A stretch of 64,000 nt of DNA from the NCBI RefSeq assembly GCF_030812785.1, contig NZ_JAUSTJ010000001.1, positions 868,001 to 932,000 of the forward strand. The letters are read 5' to 3'. The notes beneath the pieces are model-generated. The model had not been told where the DNA came from and ran no database searches. It worked only from the letters and a program-made list of their open reading frames with translations. The position numbers and the translations under genes are program-made. The DNA is from Sphingomonas kyeonggiensis (lineage in GTDB: Bacteria; Pseudomonadota; Alphaproteobacteria; Sphingomonadales; Sphingomonadaceae). Positions 18,399 through 26,941 of the stretch are shown here, piece by piece (within the stretch, counting starts at the first letter, position 1; every line of letters begins with the position of its first letter).

Positions 18399-19526
18399 TC
18401 AGCCCCGTGCGCGCAGCCAGTTGCCCAGCCGCGCGCGGATCGGCAGGTCCCACCAGCGATAGGCGGCCCAGGCGACCAGCAGCAGGAACGGCACCAGCGC
18501 GGTGCCGATGGCGAGCAGTTCCGCCTGCGACGCCTTGCCGTTCGCGACGAAGTTCATCCAGACATAGAGGAACGGGAAATGGGTGATGTAGATCGGGTAG
18601 GAGATCCGTCCGCTCGCCTTGCATAGCCAGAGCATGCCGCGGCCGGGCTCCGAATGGCGGCCGGCGATCAGGATGGCGGGAAACAGCAGGATCACGACGG
18701 CCGCTTCGTAGAGCCCGTTGAGCTTGACGCCGTGCACCACCGGCATGGTCGGCGCGGCGATCGCCGCGAGCATCACCAGCGACAGCGGCAGCCAGCCGAG
18801 CCGGATATCGGGAAGCCGGTCGCGCACCCGGTACAGCCACAGGCCGGTGAGGAAGGGGAAGAACAGCCGCACCGGCGCCATCCACAAGGTCTCCCAATAG
18901 GAGCCCTGGTCGAGCGTCCCGGCCATCGCCGCGCCGGTTACCAGCACCCCGCCGCTCAGCACCGCCAGCACCGCGAGCCAGCGGGCGCGCAGCCGGCGCA
19001 GGACGAGCGCATAGGCGAGGTTGCCGATATATTCCTGGAAGAGCGTCCAGATCGGTCCGTTCAGCGGATGCGTGTCGGTCCAGCGATTGGCCAGCGGCCA
19101 GCTCGGCAGCGCGAACAGGCACAGGGCGAAGGCGCCCAGCACCGACGCCAGCGGCACTGCCTGGGCCTGGCCGGCAAAGGGATCGAGCAGATAGCTCGCC
19201 AGCCCGAGCAGCGCGCCGAGGATCACCAGCGGGTGCAGCCGGATCAGCCGCAGCGCGAGGAAGCGTCCGGTGCCCATCCGGTCCCAACGGTCGTCATAGG
19301 CATAGCCGATCACGAAGCCGGACAGCGCGAAGAAGAAGTCGACGGCGAGCGGCGCGTGGTGGAGCACCACCTTGGCGCCGTCCCACATCACGGTGATCCC
19401 CTGGATGTGGAAGAGCACCACGATCAACGCCGCGGTACCGCGCAGGCCGTCCAGGACCTCGAAATGTTCCTTGCCCGTCGCCGTCCGGTCCGGCGCCGTC
19501 GCCAGCGTCTCCGCGATTTCCGTCAC
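18399..19526 (-). CDS. Acyltransferase family 3 (OafA/YrhL-like) membrane protein
   Basis: A 375-aa membrane O-acyltransferase with about ten helices. Signature segments: FEVLDGLRGTAALIVVLFH near residue 25 (catalytic His of the family in VLFH), FFFALSGFVIGYAY, and the charged RLIRLHPLVILG. Members transfer acetyl or other acyl groups to sugars of polysaccharide, LPS O-antigen or glycolipids. No glycosylation genes are adjacent, so the acceptor is unknown. The GTG at 19526 is chosen because GGAGAGG lies 3 bases upstream and the hydrophobic core follows normally; an upstream extension to 19574 has no such site. Confidence 0.9.
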   Translation of the reverse strand: MTEIAETLATAPDRTATGKEHFEVLDGLRGTAALIVVLFHIQGITVMWDGAKVVLHHAPLAVDFFFALSGFVIGYAYDDRWDRMGTGRFLALRLIRLHPLVILGALLGLASYLLDPFAGQAQAVPLASVLGAFALCLFALPSWPLANRWTDTHPLNGPIWTLFQEYIGNLAYALVLRRLRARWLAVLAVLSGGVLVTGAAMAGTLDQGSYWETLWMAPVRLFFPFLTGLWLYRVRDRLPDIRLGWLPLSLVMLAAIAAPTMPVVHGVKLNGLYEAAVVILLFPAILIAGRHSEPGRGMLWLCKASGRISYPIYITHFPFLYVWMNFVANGKASQAELLAIGTALVPFLLLVAWAAYRWWDLPIRARLGNWLRARG

Positions 19527-19592
19527 TAGCCTCTCCGCTCCGTTTGCGCGGAGTGGTGTCGGGCCTGGGCGCAAACCGCAAGCCCGAACCGG

Positions 19593-19994
19593 TCAGGCGG
19601 CTACGTCGGCGCGGCCCCATTTGCAGCGCAGGATGCGATAGACGGTGTAGAGGAAGGCCAGCCCGAGCGCGCCGAGCGAGACCGGCTGGGCGATGGCCTC
19701 GGGCGCGGCCAGCCACAACAGGGCATAGAGCGCGCCTGCGAGCGTCATCGCCAGGCCGGCGCTGCGCAGGGCGGCCTGCATGCGCCGCTCGGCGGCGAGC
19801 GAGGCGCGCGGCGCGGCCAGCGTCTTGGGAATAAGGTTGCCGCACAGGGCGACGATCACGCCATTGGCCATCATCACCGTGCGCGTGCCGACGCTGCCAT
19901 CGAGCATCCCGGCATGGACCAGCTCGCGCAGCACCAGCGTGGCGACCAGGATGAACAGGGCGGCGGCAATCGACGTGGCTATACCGATCTTCAT
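19593..19994 (-). CDS. SdpI-like four-helix membrane protein
   Basis: A 133-aa protein with four predicted helices (about 4-24, 40-58, 76-100 and 107-126). The motif GNLIPKTLAAPRA after helix 2 matches the GN-x-x-PK signature of SdpI/YhfL proteins. In Bacillus subtilis SdpI gives immunity to the SdpC toxin and holds the repressor SdpR at the membrane; roles elsewhere are unknown. Here it is cotranscribed with an SdpR-like repressor, whose stop overlaps this ATG (ATGA). No sdpC-like toxin gene is seen. The SdpI label rests on the motif, helix number and gene pairing, not on an alignment. Confidence 0.65.
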   Translation of the reverse strand: MKIGIATSIAAALFILVATLVLRELVHAGMLDGSVGTRTVMMANGVIVALCGNLIPKTLAAPRASLAAERRMQAALRSAGLAMTLAGALYALLWLAAPEAIAQPVSLGALGLAFLYTVYRILRCKWGRADVAA

Positions 19995-20290
19995 GCGGAG
20001 GATCCTTCCCGAGGGGCGGCGGGCGCGGTGCCGCCGATGCCGAACAACTGGCCGAAGCTGAGCAGCGCATCCTCCAGCACCGAGAGCTGGAGGCGATAGA
20101 CGATCGACTTGCCGTCGCGGTGCGCGGCGATCAGCCCGGCTTCGCGGAGTATGTTGAAATGCGCGGACATGGTCGGGCGCGAGACCGGGAACCGGTCGCT
20201 CAGCTCGCCCGCGGCCATCGGCCCCTGCCGCAGCAGCTCGAGCACCTTGCGGCGCGTCGGGTCTGCCAGGGCTTTGAAGATGCCGTTCAT
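19991..20290 (-). CDS. ArsR-family autorepressor, SdpR-like
   Basis: A 99-aa winged-helix regulator. The start MNGIFKALADPTRRKVLELL, then MAAGELSDRFPVSRPTMSAH (helix-turn-helix) and GLIAAHRDGKSIVYRLQ (wing) follow the SdpR pattern closely. The Cys-based metal site of ArsR/SmtB sensors is absent, so it probably does not sense metals. The last 15 residues are unstructured. A perfect palindrome lies 10 bases before the start, as expected for an autorepressor. It is followed directly by the SdpI-like gene. Confidence 0.85.
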   Translation of the reverse strand: MNGIFKALADPTRRKVLELLRQGPMAAGELSDRFPVSRPTMSAHFNILREAGLIAAHRDGKSIVYRLQLSVLEDALLSFGQLFGIGGTAPAAPREGSSA

Positions 20291-20300
20291 GGCGATGATA

Positions 20301-20310
20301 TTTAGCTAAA
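20301..20310. promoter_or_regulatory. Palindromic operator upstream of the SdpR-like gene
   Basis: TTTAGCTAAA is a perfect 10-bp palindrome beginning 11 bases upstream of the repressor ATG (20290), in an AT-rich spot of otherwise GC-rich DNA. Its size and position fit an ArsR-family autoregulatory operator overlapping the promoter. Confidence 0.6.
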
Positions 20311-20373
20311 CGTCGAAATGAGTCAAGCGGGTGCTGGGGAAGGGTTGGTAGGTTCGCGGTCCCTATTTCTTCT

Positions 20374-20480
20374 CGTCATCCCCGCGAAAGCGGGGACCCA
20401 TCTCCCAGGCGATACTCAAGCGCACCGGCGGTATTGGTCGATAGCGCACGAGATGGGTCCCCGCTTTCGCGGGGATGACG
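20374..20480. repeat. REPIN-like palindromic element, 107 bp (family A)
   Basis: Perfect 31-bp inverted arms (20374-20404, beginning CGTCATCCCCGCGAAAGC, and 20450-20480) flank a 45-bp core. A near-identical 107-bp copy lies at 56089-56195, with the core also largely conserved. It sits between the SdpR promoter and the 3' end of the hydrolase gene. Confidence 0.92.
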
Positions 20481-20508
20481 GAAGCAGGCTATCGATTCGG
20501 TTGAGCGG

Positions 20509-21291
20509 CTAAACCTGACCCGCAGCCTCCAGGATCAGATGCGCAATCTCATGCGGGTGCGAGAGCATCGAGACATGGCTCGACTTGAGCTCGATCGTCG
20601 TCGCGCCCATCCGCTTGGCCATGAAGCGCTCGAGATCTGGATTGATCGTCCGGTCCTCGGTCGAGACGGCGTACCAGCTAGGCTTGCTGCGCCAGGCGGC
20701 CTGGGTGGTGCGGCCGGTGAGCAGCGGCTTGTGAAAGGGCTGCTGCACCGCGAACAGCGCCCGCGCCTTGCGAAGCGGCAGGTCCCCGGCGAAGTCGCGC
20801 AGAAAGGCGGCCTCGCCGAGCCGGCCCTCGTCGCCGTCATAGACGATGCCCGCGGTTGCCGGCGGTGTCGGGTATTTCGCGGCGAGCGCGGCGTAATCCT
20901 CGCCCGCATCGGGCGCGCGGGCGGCGACATAGACCAGCGACGACACATTCGGGTGCATGCCCGCCTCGGTGACGATCATGCCCGAGAAGCTGTGGCCGAC
21001 GAGCACGGTCGGCCCGTCCTGCCGGTTCAGCACGCGCGTGGCCTCGGCCACCGCGTCGGGGAGGGTGGTGAGCGGGTTCTGCACCGCGGTGACGTTGAGG
21101 CCGCGGTCCTGGAGCAAAGGAATCACTTCGGACCAGCAGGAGCCGTCGGCGAACAGGCCGTGGACGAGGACGATGTTGCGCGCCTTCACCGCCGCCTTGG
21201 GACGGGCAAGCGCGGGGGCGGCGAGCGAGACGGCGAGCGAGGCGAGGGCGGCACGGGAAAAGCCGCGGCGGTCGAGCGAAAGCTGGGACAT
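20509..21291 (-). CDS. Exported alpha/beta hydrolase (Ser nucleophile)
   Basis: A 260-aa protein with a probable Tat leader: DRRGFSRAALASLAVSLA (residues 7-24) has the twin arginine followed by a hydrophobic stretch ending in APALARP. The fold shows VLVHGLFADGSCW (oxyanion), the elbow VGHSFSGMI with Ser101 as nucleophile, and a C-terminal His in SSHVSMLSHP. Small hydrolases of this type (AB_hydrolase_6, salicylate esterase-like) act on aryl or alkyl esters; the substrate is unknown. The ATG at 21291 is chosen so that the leader is at the N-terminus. The gene diverges from the siderophore receptor. Confidence 0.85.
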   Translation of the reverse strand: MSQLSLDRRGFSRAALASLAVSLAAPALARPKAAVKARNIVLVHGLFADGSCWSEVIPLLQDRGLNVTAVQNPLTTLPDAVAEATRVLNRQDGPTVLVGHSFSGMIVTEAGMHPNVSSLVYVAARAPDAGEDYAALAAKYPTPPATAGIVYDGDEGRLGEAAFLRDFAGDLPLRKARALFAVQQPFHKPLLTGRTTQAAWRSKPSWYAVSTEDRTINPDLERFMAKRMGATTIELKSSHVSMLSHPHEIAHLILEAAGQV

Positions 21292-21425
21292 GGGGGCGCA
21301 ACTCCGTCGGAGGGCGGGACGCCGCCGATATGCACCCGGCCTGCGCCTCACCCAATCATCCAAAGGTTTGGCGGGCCGCAACCCGGCTTGCACAGCGTGC
21401 ATTCACGCGACGGAGAAGATATATT

Positions 21426-21444
21426 GCAAACGATTCTCAATAGT
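21426..21444 (+). promoter_or_regulatory. Fur box upstream of the TonB-dependent receptor
   Basis: GCAAACGATTCTCAATAGT matches 12 of 19 positions of the classical Fur consensus and has the AAACGATTCTCA core seen before iron-uptake genes of alphaproteobacteria. It lies about 60 bases upstream of the receptor start, so iron-repressed transcription is expected. Confidence 0.7.
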
Positions 21445-21505
21445 ATTAGGGCCCGCGCAACGCCGCCGGGAGCGCGGCGACCCATCCGCTCGAAAGGGGT
21501 CCACT

Positions 21506-23677
21506 TTGACGTTCAGGCTTTCTCTCTCGCTGGGGGCCGCGCTCTGCGCCCTCGCCACCCCTGCCTTCGCCCAGACGGAGGAAGCGCAGAAGCCGGCCGA
21601 GGGAGAAGAGATCGTCGTCAGCGGCCGCTATACGATCCCCGACAAGATCGACACCGCGACCGGCCTGGGCCTGACGGTGCGCGAGACGCCGCAATCGGTG
21701 AGCATCGTCACCGCCCAGCGCATCCTCGACCAGAATCTGATCAGCGTCGCCGACGTGATCAACAATGGCGTCGGCGTGTCGGTCAACGAAGTCGATGACG
21801 TCCGCAACACCTTCTATGCGCGCGGCTTCGAGATCCGGAACACCCAGGTCGACGGCGTGCCCGCGGCCTGGACGCTGGCCGGCGGCAATGGCGAGACCAG
21901 CATCGACGTGTCGATCTACGAGCGCGTCGAGATCGTGCGCGGCGCGACCGGCCTGCTCTCGGGCGCCGGCGATCCCTCGGCCTCGGTCAACCTCGTGCGC
22001 AAGCATGCCGATGCCAGGGAATGGGGCGGTTACGTCAATGCCAGCGCCGGCAGCTGGGACACCTATCGCGTCTCCGCCGATGTCGGCGGTGCGCTCGACG
22101 CCAATGGCCGCATCCGCGTCCGCGCGGTCGGCCGCTACGAGAATGGCAAGAACTTCACCGACCTGCTGCACACGAAGAAGTATGTGCTCTACGGCGTGGT
22201 CGATGCCGATGTGACCGACAGCACGCTGGTCCGCGCCGGCATCAGCTACCAGGACACCAAACCCAGGGGCGCGACCTGGGGCGCGCTGCCGACCTTCTAC
22301 AGCGACGGTTCGGTCACCACCGATCTGAAGCGCTCGCAGACCACTGCGGCCGACTGGACCTATTGGAACTCCACCAACCGCAACATCTTCGCCACGGTCC
22401 GCCAGGAGATAGGCGACCGCTGGAGCGTCACCGCCAACTACAACCAGCTGCGCAACACCGGCGATACCCAGCTGCTCTACCTGTACGGCACCGCCGACCG
22501 GGCGACCGGCACGATCGCGAGCAGCAATCCCTACAAGTCGAAGGGCGTGAGCACGCAGGATAGCTTCGACGGGCAGATCAAGGGCAGCGTCAAGCTGTTC
22601 GGCCGCGATCACGAAGTCGTGCTCGGCGCGCTGCACAGCGTGCTCAACCGCCACACCGACAATTTCGTGGCGCCCTATACCGAGAACAACCCCGCCTGGG
22701 GCGCCGGGCTGAATTCCTGGGCGACCAACGTGCCCGTCCTTGGCCGCGAGGGCGCGGCCTTTCCCGAGCCGGTGTTCGGCACCACGGCGGTGCGCAACGA
22801 GCAGGAGCGGATCGAGCAGACCGGCTATTATGGCGCGGTGCGGCTCAACATCGCCGATCCGCTCAAGATCATCGCCGGCGGCCGCCTCGCCAGCTGGCAC
22901 CAGCGCGGCTTCGCGTGGAGCGGCTCGAGCGATTACGGCAAGAGCGACGAGTTCATCCCCTATGTCGGCGCGCTGCTCGACATCACCTCGAACCACCGGC
23001 TCTACGCGAGCTACACCAGGATCTTCCAGCCGCAGAACCTGCGCACCCGCACCCTCGACCTGATCGCGCCGCTCGACGGCAAGGCCTATGAGGTCGGCCT
23101 GAAGAGCGCCCTTTTCGGCGAAGCGCTGCAGACCTCGGTCGCCCTGTTCCGCATCGAGCAGGACAATGTCGGCCAGCCCGACATCATGGTCACCCCGCCG
23201 GGCGGCGGCCTGCCGCAACAGACTTATGTCGCCGCGCAGGGGGTGACGAGCGAAGGCTTCGAGATCGAGGCGACCGGCAAGCCGCTGCCCGGCTGGAACA
23301 TCAATTTCGGCTATAGCCAGTTCAAGGCCGAGGACCGCGACGGCGTTGCCGCCAATACCGAGCAGCCGCGGCGCCTGCTCAAGCTGTTCACCACCTATAC
23401 GGTCGATCGCCTGACCTTCGGCGGCGGCGTCAATTATCGCAGCGAGGCCTTCACCATCGCGCCCAACCCGGTCACCAATGCGCCGTTCCGCTTCGAGCAG
23501 GGCGGCTTCGCGCTGGTGAGCCTGATGGCGCGCTATGCGCTGAGCGAGAAGATCTCGGTCCAGGCCAATGTCGAGAACCTGCTCGACAAGACCTATTACA
23601 GCCAGATGGGCACGTTCAGCCAGTATCGCTACGGCGCGCCGCGCAACTTCACGGTCAGCGCCAGCTACCGCTTCTGA
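21506..23677 (+). CDS. TonB-dependent siderophore receptor
   Basis: A 723-aa outer-membrane receptor of the FhuE/FpvA group. A signal peptide (FRLSLSLGAALCALATPA, cut after AFA) is followed by the TonB-box region (EEIVVSGRY), the plug domain (RETPQSVSIVTAQRI, then RGFEIRNTQVDGVPA and YERVEIVRGATGLLSGAGDP) and a 22-strand barrel ending in the terminal Phe of ASYRF. No N-terminal STN signalling domain is present. The likely start is TTG at 21506, preceded by AAAGGGG. The Fur box upstream supports ferric-siderophore uptake. A DUF4198 gene follows 59 bases downstream. Confidence 0.93.
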   Translation: MTFRLSLSLGAALCALATPAFAQTEEAQKPAEGEEIVVSGRYTIPDKIDTATGLGLTVRETPQSVSIVTAQRILDQNLISVADVINNGVGVSVNEVDDVRNTFYARGFEIRNTQVDGVPAAWTLAGGNGETSIDVSIYERVEIVRGATGLLSGAGDPSASVNLVRKHADAREWGGYVNASAGSWDTYRVSADVGGALDANGRIRVRAVGRYENGKNFTDLLHTKKYVLYGVVDADVTDSTLVRAGISYQDTKPRGATWGALPTFYSDGSVTTDLKRSQTTAADWTYWNSTNRNIFATVRQEIGDRWSVTANYNQLRNTGDTQLLYLYGTADRATGTIASSNPYKSKGVSTQDSFDGQIKGSVKLFGRDHEVVLGALHSVLNRHTDNFVAPYTENNPAWGAGLNSWATNVPVLGREGAAFPEPVFGTTAVRNEQERIEQTGYYGAVRLNIADPLKIIAGGRLASWHQRGFAWSGSSDYGKSDEFIPYVGALLDITSNHRLYASYTRIFQPQNLRTRTLDLIAPLDGKAYEVGLKSALFGEALQTSVALFRIEQDNVGQPDIMVTPPGGGLPQQTYVAAQGVTSEGFEIEATGKPLPGWNINFGYSQFKAEDRDGVAANTEQPRRLLKLFTTYTVDRLTFGGGVNYRSEAFTIAPNPVTNAPFRFEQGGFALVSLMARYALSEKISVQANVENLLDKTYYSQMGTFSQYRYGAPRNFTVSASYRF

Positions 23678-23736
23678 AAAGGGGGCAGGGAGGTGCGGCA
23701 TGCGCCTCCCTCGTCCCAAGCCAGGGAGAGTGACGA

Positions 23737-24363
23737 ATGAAGACGCTTCTGCTTGCCGCCGCCGCGATGCTGATCGCCGCCCCGGTTGCCGCGCACGAGA
23801 TCTGGGTGGAGCATGACGGCAAGGGCCCGGCACGCATCTATCTGGGCGAGCCGAACGAGGCGGTGCCGGCCAATGGCGATCCGGAGTTCCCCAAGCTGCA
23901 AAGGCCGCAGCTGGTCGGCACGACCGCCACGCTGACCCGCCGCGCGAACCATATCGAGGCGGCGGTGCCGGCTACCGGCGACGTGCGCGTGCGCGACGAT
24001 GCGGTGTTCGAGCCCTGGCAGTCGGGCGACGCCAAGCAGGGCGCGATCTTCTATGCCCGGGCCGGCCGCAGCGAGACGAGCCACAAGCTCGACCTCGAGC
24101 TGGTGCCGGTGGCGGCGAACAGCGACAAGTTCACCCTGCTCTTCCGCGGCAAGCCGCTGGCCGATGCCAAGGTCACGGTGATCACGCCCGATCGCTGGCA
24201 AAAGGCGTTCACCACCGACGCCCAGGGCCGCATCGATGCGCCGCAGCTCGGCAAGGGCCGCTACCTGCTCAGCGCCTCGCACACCGAAACCGCCCCGGCG
24301 AAGCTCGGCGGGCAGGACGTGGCGAGCGTGACGCACATCTCGACGCTCACCTTCGTGCGCTGA
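23737..24363 (+). CDS. Periplasmic DUF4198 family protein
   Basis: A 208-aa exported protein (leader MKTLLLAAAAMLIAAPVAA). The mature N-terminus starts HEIWVEHDG, a typical DUF4198 opening whose His and Glu may bind metal. A carboxypeptidase-regulatory-like beta sandwich follows (KPLADAKVTVITPD, then FTTDAQGRIDAPQLGKGRYL). DUF4198 proteins are often encoded next to TonB receptors for iron, nickel or cobalt and are thought to assist metal uptake in the periplasm. AGGGAGAG precedes the ATG. It is probably cotranscribed with the receptor and iron-regulated. Confidence 0.88.
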   Translation: MKTLLLAAAAMLIAAPVAAHEIWVEHDGKGPARIYLGEPNEAVPANGDPEFPKLQRPQLVGTTATLTRRANHIEAAVPATGDVRVRDDAVFEPWQSGDAKQGAIFYARAGRSETSHKLDLELVPVAANSDKFTLLFRGKPLADAKVTVITPDRWQKAFTTDAQGRIDAPQLGKGRYLLSASHTETAPAKLGGQDVASVTHISTLTFVR

Positions 24364-24371
24364 CCCGCAAC

Positions 24372-24408
24372 GGGATGCGTGCACGGCGTGGCCGTGCGTA
24401 CGCATCCC
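24372..24408 (+). terminator. Strong hairpin after DUF4198, probable terminator
   Basis: GGGATGCGTGCACGGC pairs with GCCGTGCGTACGCATCCC with a 2-base bulge and a GTG loop. The flanking GCAAC and GTTGC could extend the stem. There is no clear T-tract, so termination is likely but not certain. Confidence 0.55.
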
Positions 24409-24466
24409 ATGTTGCCACGCAGCAGGGATTGCCCCATCAGTCGCCGCGGATAGCTGGGGACGAAGC

Positions 24467-26941
24467 TTGGCGAGCAGCGCCGCACCTCTGTTCGACGCGG
24501 GAACGATCGCCGACCGGTGGATCGCCGAGTATCGCGCGTCCGCGCCTGCCGACGACATGCTCTCGGGCGATCCGGCCTGGGCCGCGGTGTTCGAGGAGCT
24601 GGCGGGACTTGCCGGCGAGAATCTCGAGGCCGCACGCGAGCGCGCGCATCGCCATGCCGAGGACATCGGAACCGGCTTCCGCATCGCCGGCGAAGGCGAG
24701 GAGCGCCCCTGGCCGCTCTCGCCGATCCCGCTGCTGATCCCGCAGGCCGAGTGGAACGCCATCGCCGCCGGCATTGCCCAGCGCGCCGAGGTGATGGAGC
24801 AGGTGCTCGCCGACCTGTACGGCCCCGGCAAGCTGGTCGCCGATGGGCATGTGCCCGCCGCGCTCGTCACCGGCAGTCCCTTCTTCCTGCGCCCGCTTGC
24901 CAATTCGGTGCCGCCGGGCGGCTATCATCTTCAGGCGCTGGCGATCGACCTGTGCCGCGGGCCGAACGGCGAATGGCGGGTGCTCGCCGATCATCTGCGC
25001 GCGCCCGCCGGGGCCGGCTATGCGCTCGAGAACCGGCTGGCGATGGCGCAGACGCTCGACGGCCTCCAGACCCGGCTCAACATCGCCCGGCATGCGCCCT
25101 TCTTCGCCGCCTTCCGCGAGGGCCTGGCCGCGCGCTGCCGCCGGGCCGAGCCACGCATCGCGCTGCTCACCCCCGGCCGGCTCAACCCGAGTTATGCCGA
25201 GCAGGCGCATCTCGCCCGCTATCTTGGCTGGCTGCTGGTCGAGGGCGCCGATCTCGCGGTGCTCGACGACAAGCTCTATGTCCGCACCATCGCCGGCCTG
25301 AAGCGCGTCGATGCGCTGTGGCGCCGGCTCGATCCGCGCCTGCTCGATCCGCTGGCGCTCGACAGCCATTCGACGATCGGCGTGCCGGGGCTGGTCGATG
25401 CGATGGTCGCGGGCAATGTCGTCATCGCCAATGCGCCAGGCGCCGGGCTGCTCGAGGCGCCAGCCTTTGCCGCTTTCCTCCCTCGGCTCGCCGAGCTGCT
25501 GACCGGAGAGGCGCTCAGCTTGCCCAATATCGCCACCTGGTGGTGCGGCCAGGACGATGCAAAGGCCCATGTCGAGGCCGATCTCGATCGCCTGCTGGTC
25601 AAGTCCGCCTTTGGCGTCCCGCCGCTCGGCCTGCCCGGGGCCAAGGCCGTGCTCGGCGCGGCGCTGCAGGGCGAGGCGCGCGCCGCGCTGCTCGCCGACA
25701 TGGCGCGGCGGCCCCAGGATTATGTCGGGCAGGAGATCGTCCATCTCTCGACCATGCCGGTGGTCACCGAGGACCGGCTCGCCGCGCGCCCCTTCACCCT
25801 GCGCGTGTTCGCGGCGCGCGGCAGCGATGGCGCCTGGACCGTGCTGCCCGGCGGATTCGCCCGGATCGGCGAGCATGCCGATGCCCGCGCTGCGGTGATG
25901 GGCGAGGGGATGTGGTCGGCCGATGTCTGCGTCCACGGCCCCGATCCGGTCGAGCCGGTGTCGCTGCTGCCCGCGGGCGATTCGACCCAGCTGCGGCGCA
26001 ATCCGGGGACTTTGCCCAGCCGGGTGGCCGACAACATGTTCTGGCTCGGCCGCTATCTGGAGCGCGGCGAGGCGCAGCTCGGGGTGATCCGGGTGCTGCT
26101 CGGCAATTCGATCAGCGCGGATACCGGCGCGGCGCTCGCCGCCGATACCGTCCGCCGGCTCGTCGACATCCTCGTCGCCAACCAGGCCGCGCCGGCGCCG
26201 GGCGCGATCCGGCGCGCCGACCTGACCCATCTCGCCCGCGCCGCGCTCGAGGATGTGGAGCAGGGCTGGAACAGCGTCGCCGCGATCAACGCCCAGGCGC
26301 GGCTGATCGGCCAGGTCTCGCGCGACCGGCTGGCTGCCGACATGGTCCGCCTGCTCGACGCGCCCTTCCCGGCGCGCGGCACGCTGCTCGACAAGGCCGG
26401 CTCGCTGCAGCGGCGCTATTCGGCGCTGGCCGGGCTCGCCGCCGAGCATATGGGGCGAACCGATGCGTGGCGCTTCCACGACATGGGCCGGCGGGTCGAG
26501 CGCGCGCTGGCGACGCTCCGCTTCCTGCGCGCCTTCGGCCGCGTCGATGCGACCAGCGACGATCTCGGCACCCTGCTCGACCTGGCGGACAGCCAGATCA
26601 GTTATCGCCAGCGCTATCTGACCGGCATCGGCCGGGTGCCGGTGCTCGATCTGGTCACGCTCGATCCGGGCAATCCGCGCGGCATCGCCTATCAGGTCGG
26701 GGCAATATCGGGCCATCTCAACAAGCTGCCGGTGCTGTCCGACGACGGGCTCGCCGAGCCGCAGCAGGAGCAGGCGCGCGAGCTGGCGGCGATCCTGGTG
26801 ACCGGGCAGGCGGTGCGGATCGACGACACCATGCTTGCCGGGCTGGAGCTGCGCCTCGGCCTGCTCTCCGATGCGATCGCGCGGCGCTATTTCCTGCAGG
26901 GTGCCGAGCCGCTGCGCGCCGCCGGGCTCGTCCTCGCCTGA
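24467..26941 (+). CDS. Circularly permuted ATP-grasp plus alpha-E fusion protein
   Basis: An 824-aa two-part protein. Residues about 80-500 are a circularly permuted ATP-grasp type 2 domain (PIPLLIPQAEWNAIAAGIAQ, FLRPLANSVPPGGYHLQALA, LLTPGRLNPSYAEQAHLARY). Residues about 510-820 are an alpha-E domain (LPSRVADNMFWLGRYLERGE). In other bacteria these are separate genes that sit with a transglutaminase-like protein, as here. The cluster may make and process a peptide bond or peptide tag, but its product is unknown. The TTG start at 24467 has GGGGA upstream. The stop overlaps the transglutaminase ATG (TGATG). Confidence 0.9.
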   Translation: MASSAAPLFDAGTIADRWIAEYRASAPADDMLSGDPAWAAVFEELAGLAGENLEAARERAHRHAEDIGTGFRIAGEGEERPWPLSPIPLLIPQAEWNAIAAGIAQRAEVMEQVLADLYGPGKLVADGHVPAALVTGSPFFLRPLANSVPPGGYHLQALAIDLCRGPNGEWRVLADHLRAPAGAGYALENRLAMAQTLDGLQTRLNIARHAPFFAAFREGLAARCRRAEPRIALLTPGRLNPSYAEQAHLARYLGWLLVEGADLAVLDDKLYVRTIAGLKRVDALWRRLDPRLLDPLALDSHSTIGVPGLVDAMVAGNVVIANAPGAGLLEAPAFAAFLPRLAELLTGEALSLPNIATWWCGQDDAKAHVEADLDRLLVKSAFGVPPLGLPGAKAVLGAALQGEARAALLADMARRPQDYVGQEIVHLSTMPVVTEDRLAARPFTLRVFAARGSDGAWTVLPGGFARIGEHADARAAVMGEGMWSADVCVHGPDPVEPVSLLPAGDSTQLRRNPGTLPSRVADNMFWLGRYLERGEAQLGVIRVLLGNSISADTGAALAADTVRRLVDILVANQAAPAPGAIRRADLTHLARAALEDVEQGWNSVAAINAQARLIGQVSRDRLAADMVRLLDAPFPARGTLLDKAGSLQRRYSALAGLAAEHMGRTDAWRFHDMGRRVERALATLRFLRAFGRVDATSDDLGTLLDLADSQISYRQRYLTGIGRVPVLDLVTLDPGNPRGIAYQVGAISGHLNKLPVLSDDGLAEPQQEQARELAAILVTGQAVRIDDTMLAGLELRLGLLSDAIARRYFLQGAEPLRAAGLVLA

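Noticed and set aside
20957..21505. Upstream extension of the TonB-dependent receptor
   Set aside because: It would contain the Fur box and promoter region, and the signal peptide begins only at the TTG at 21506.
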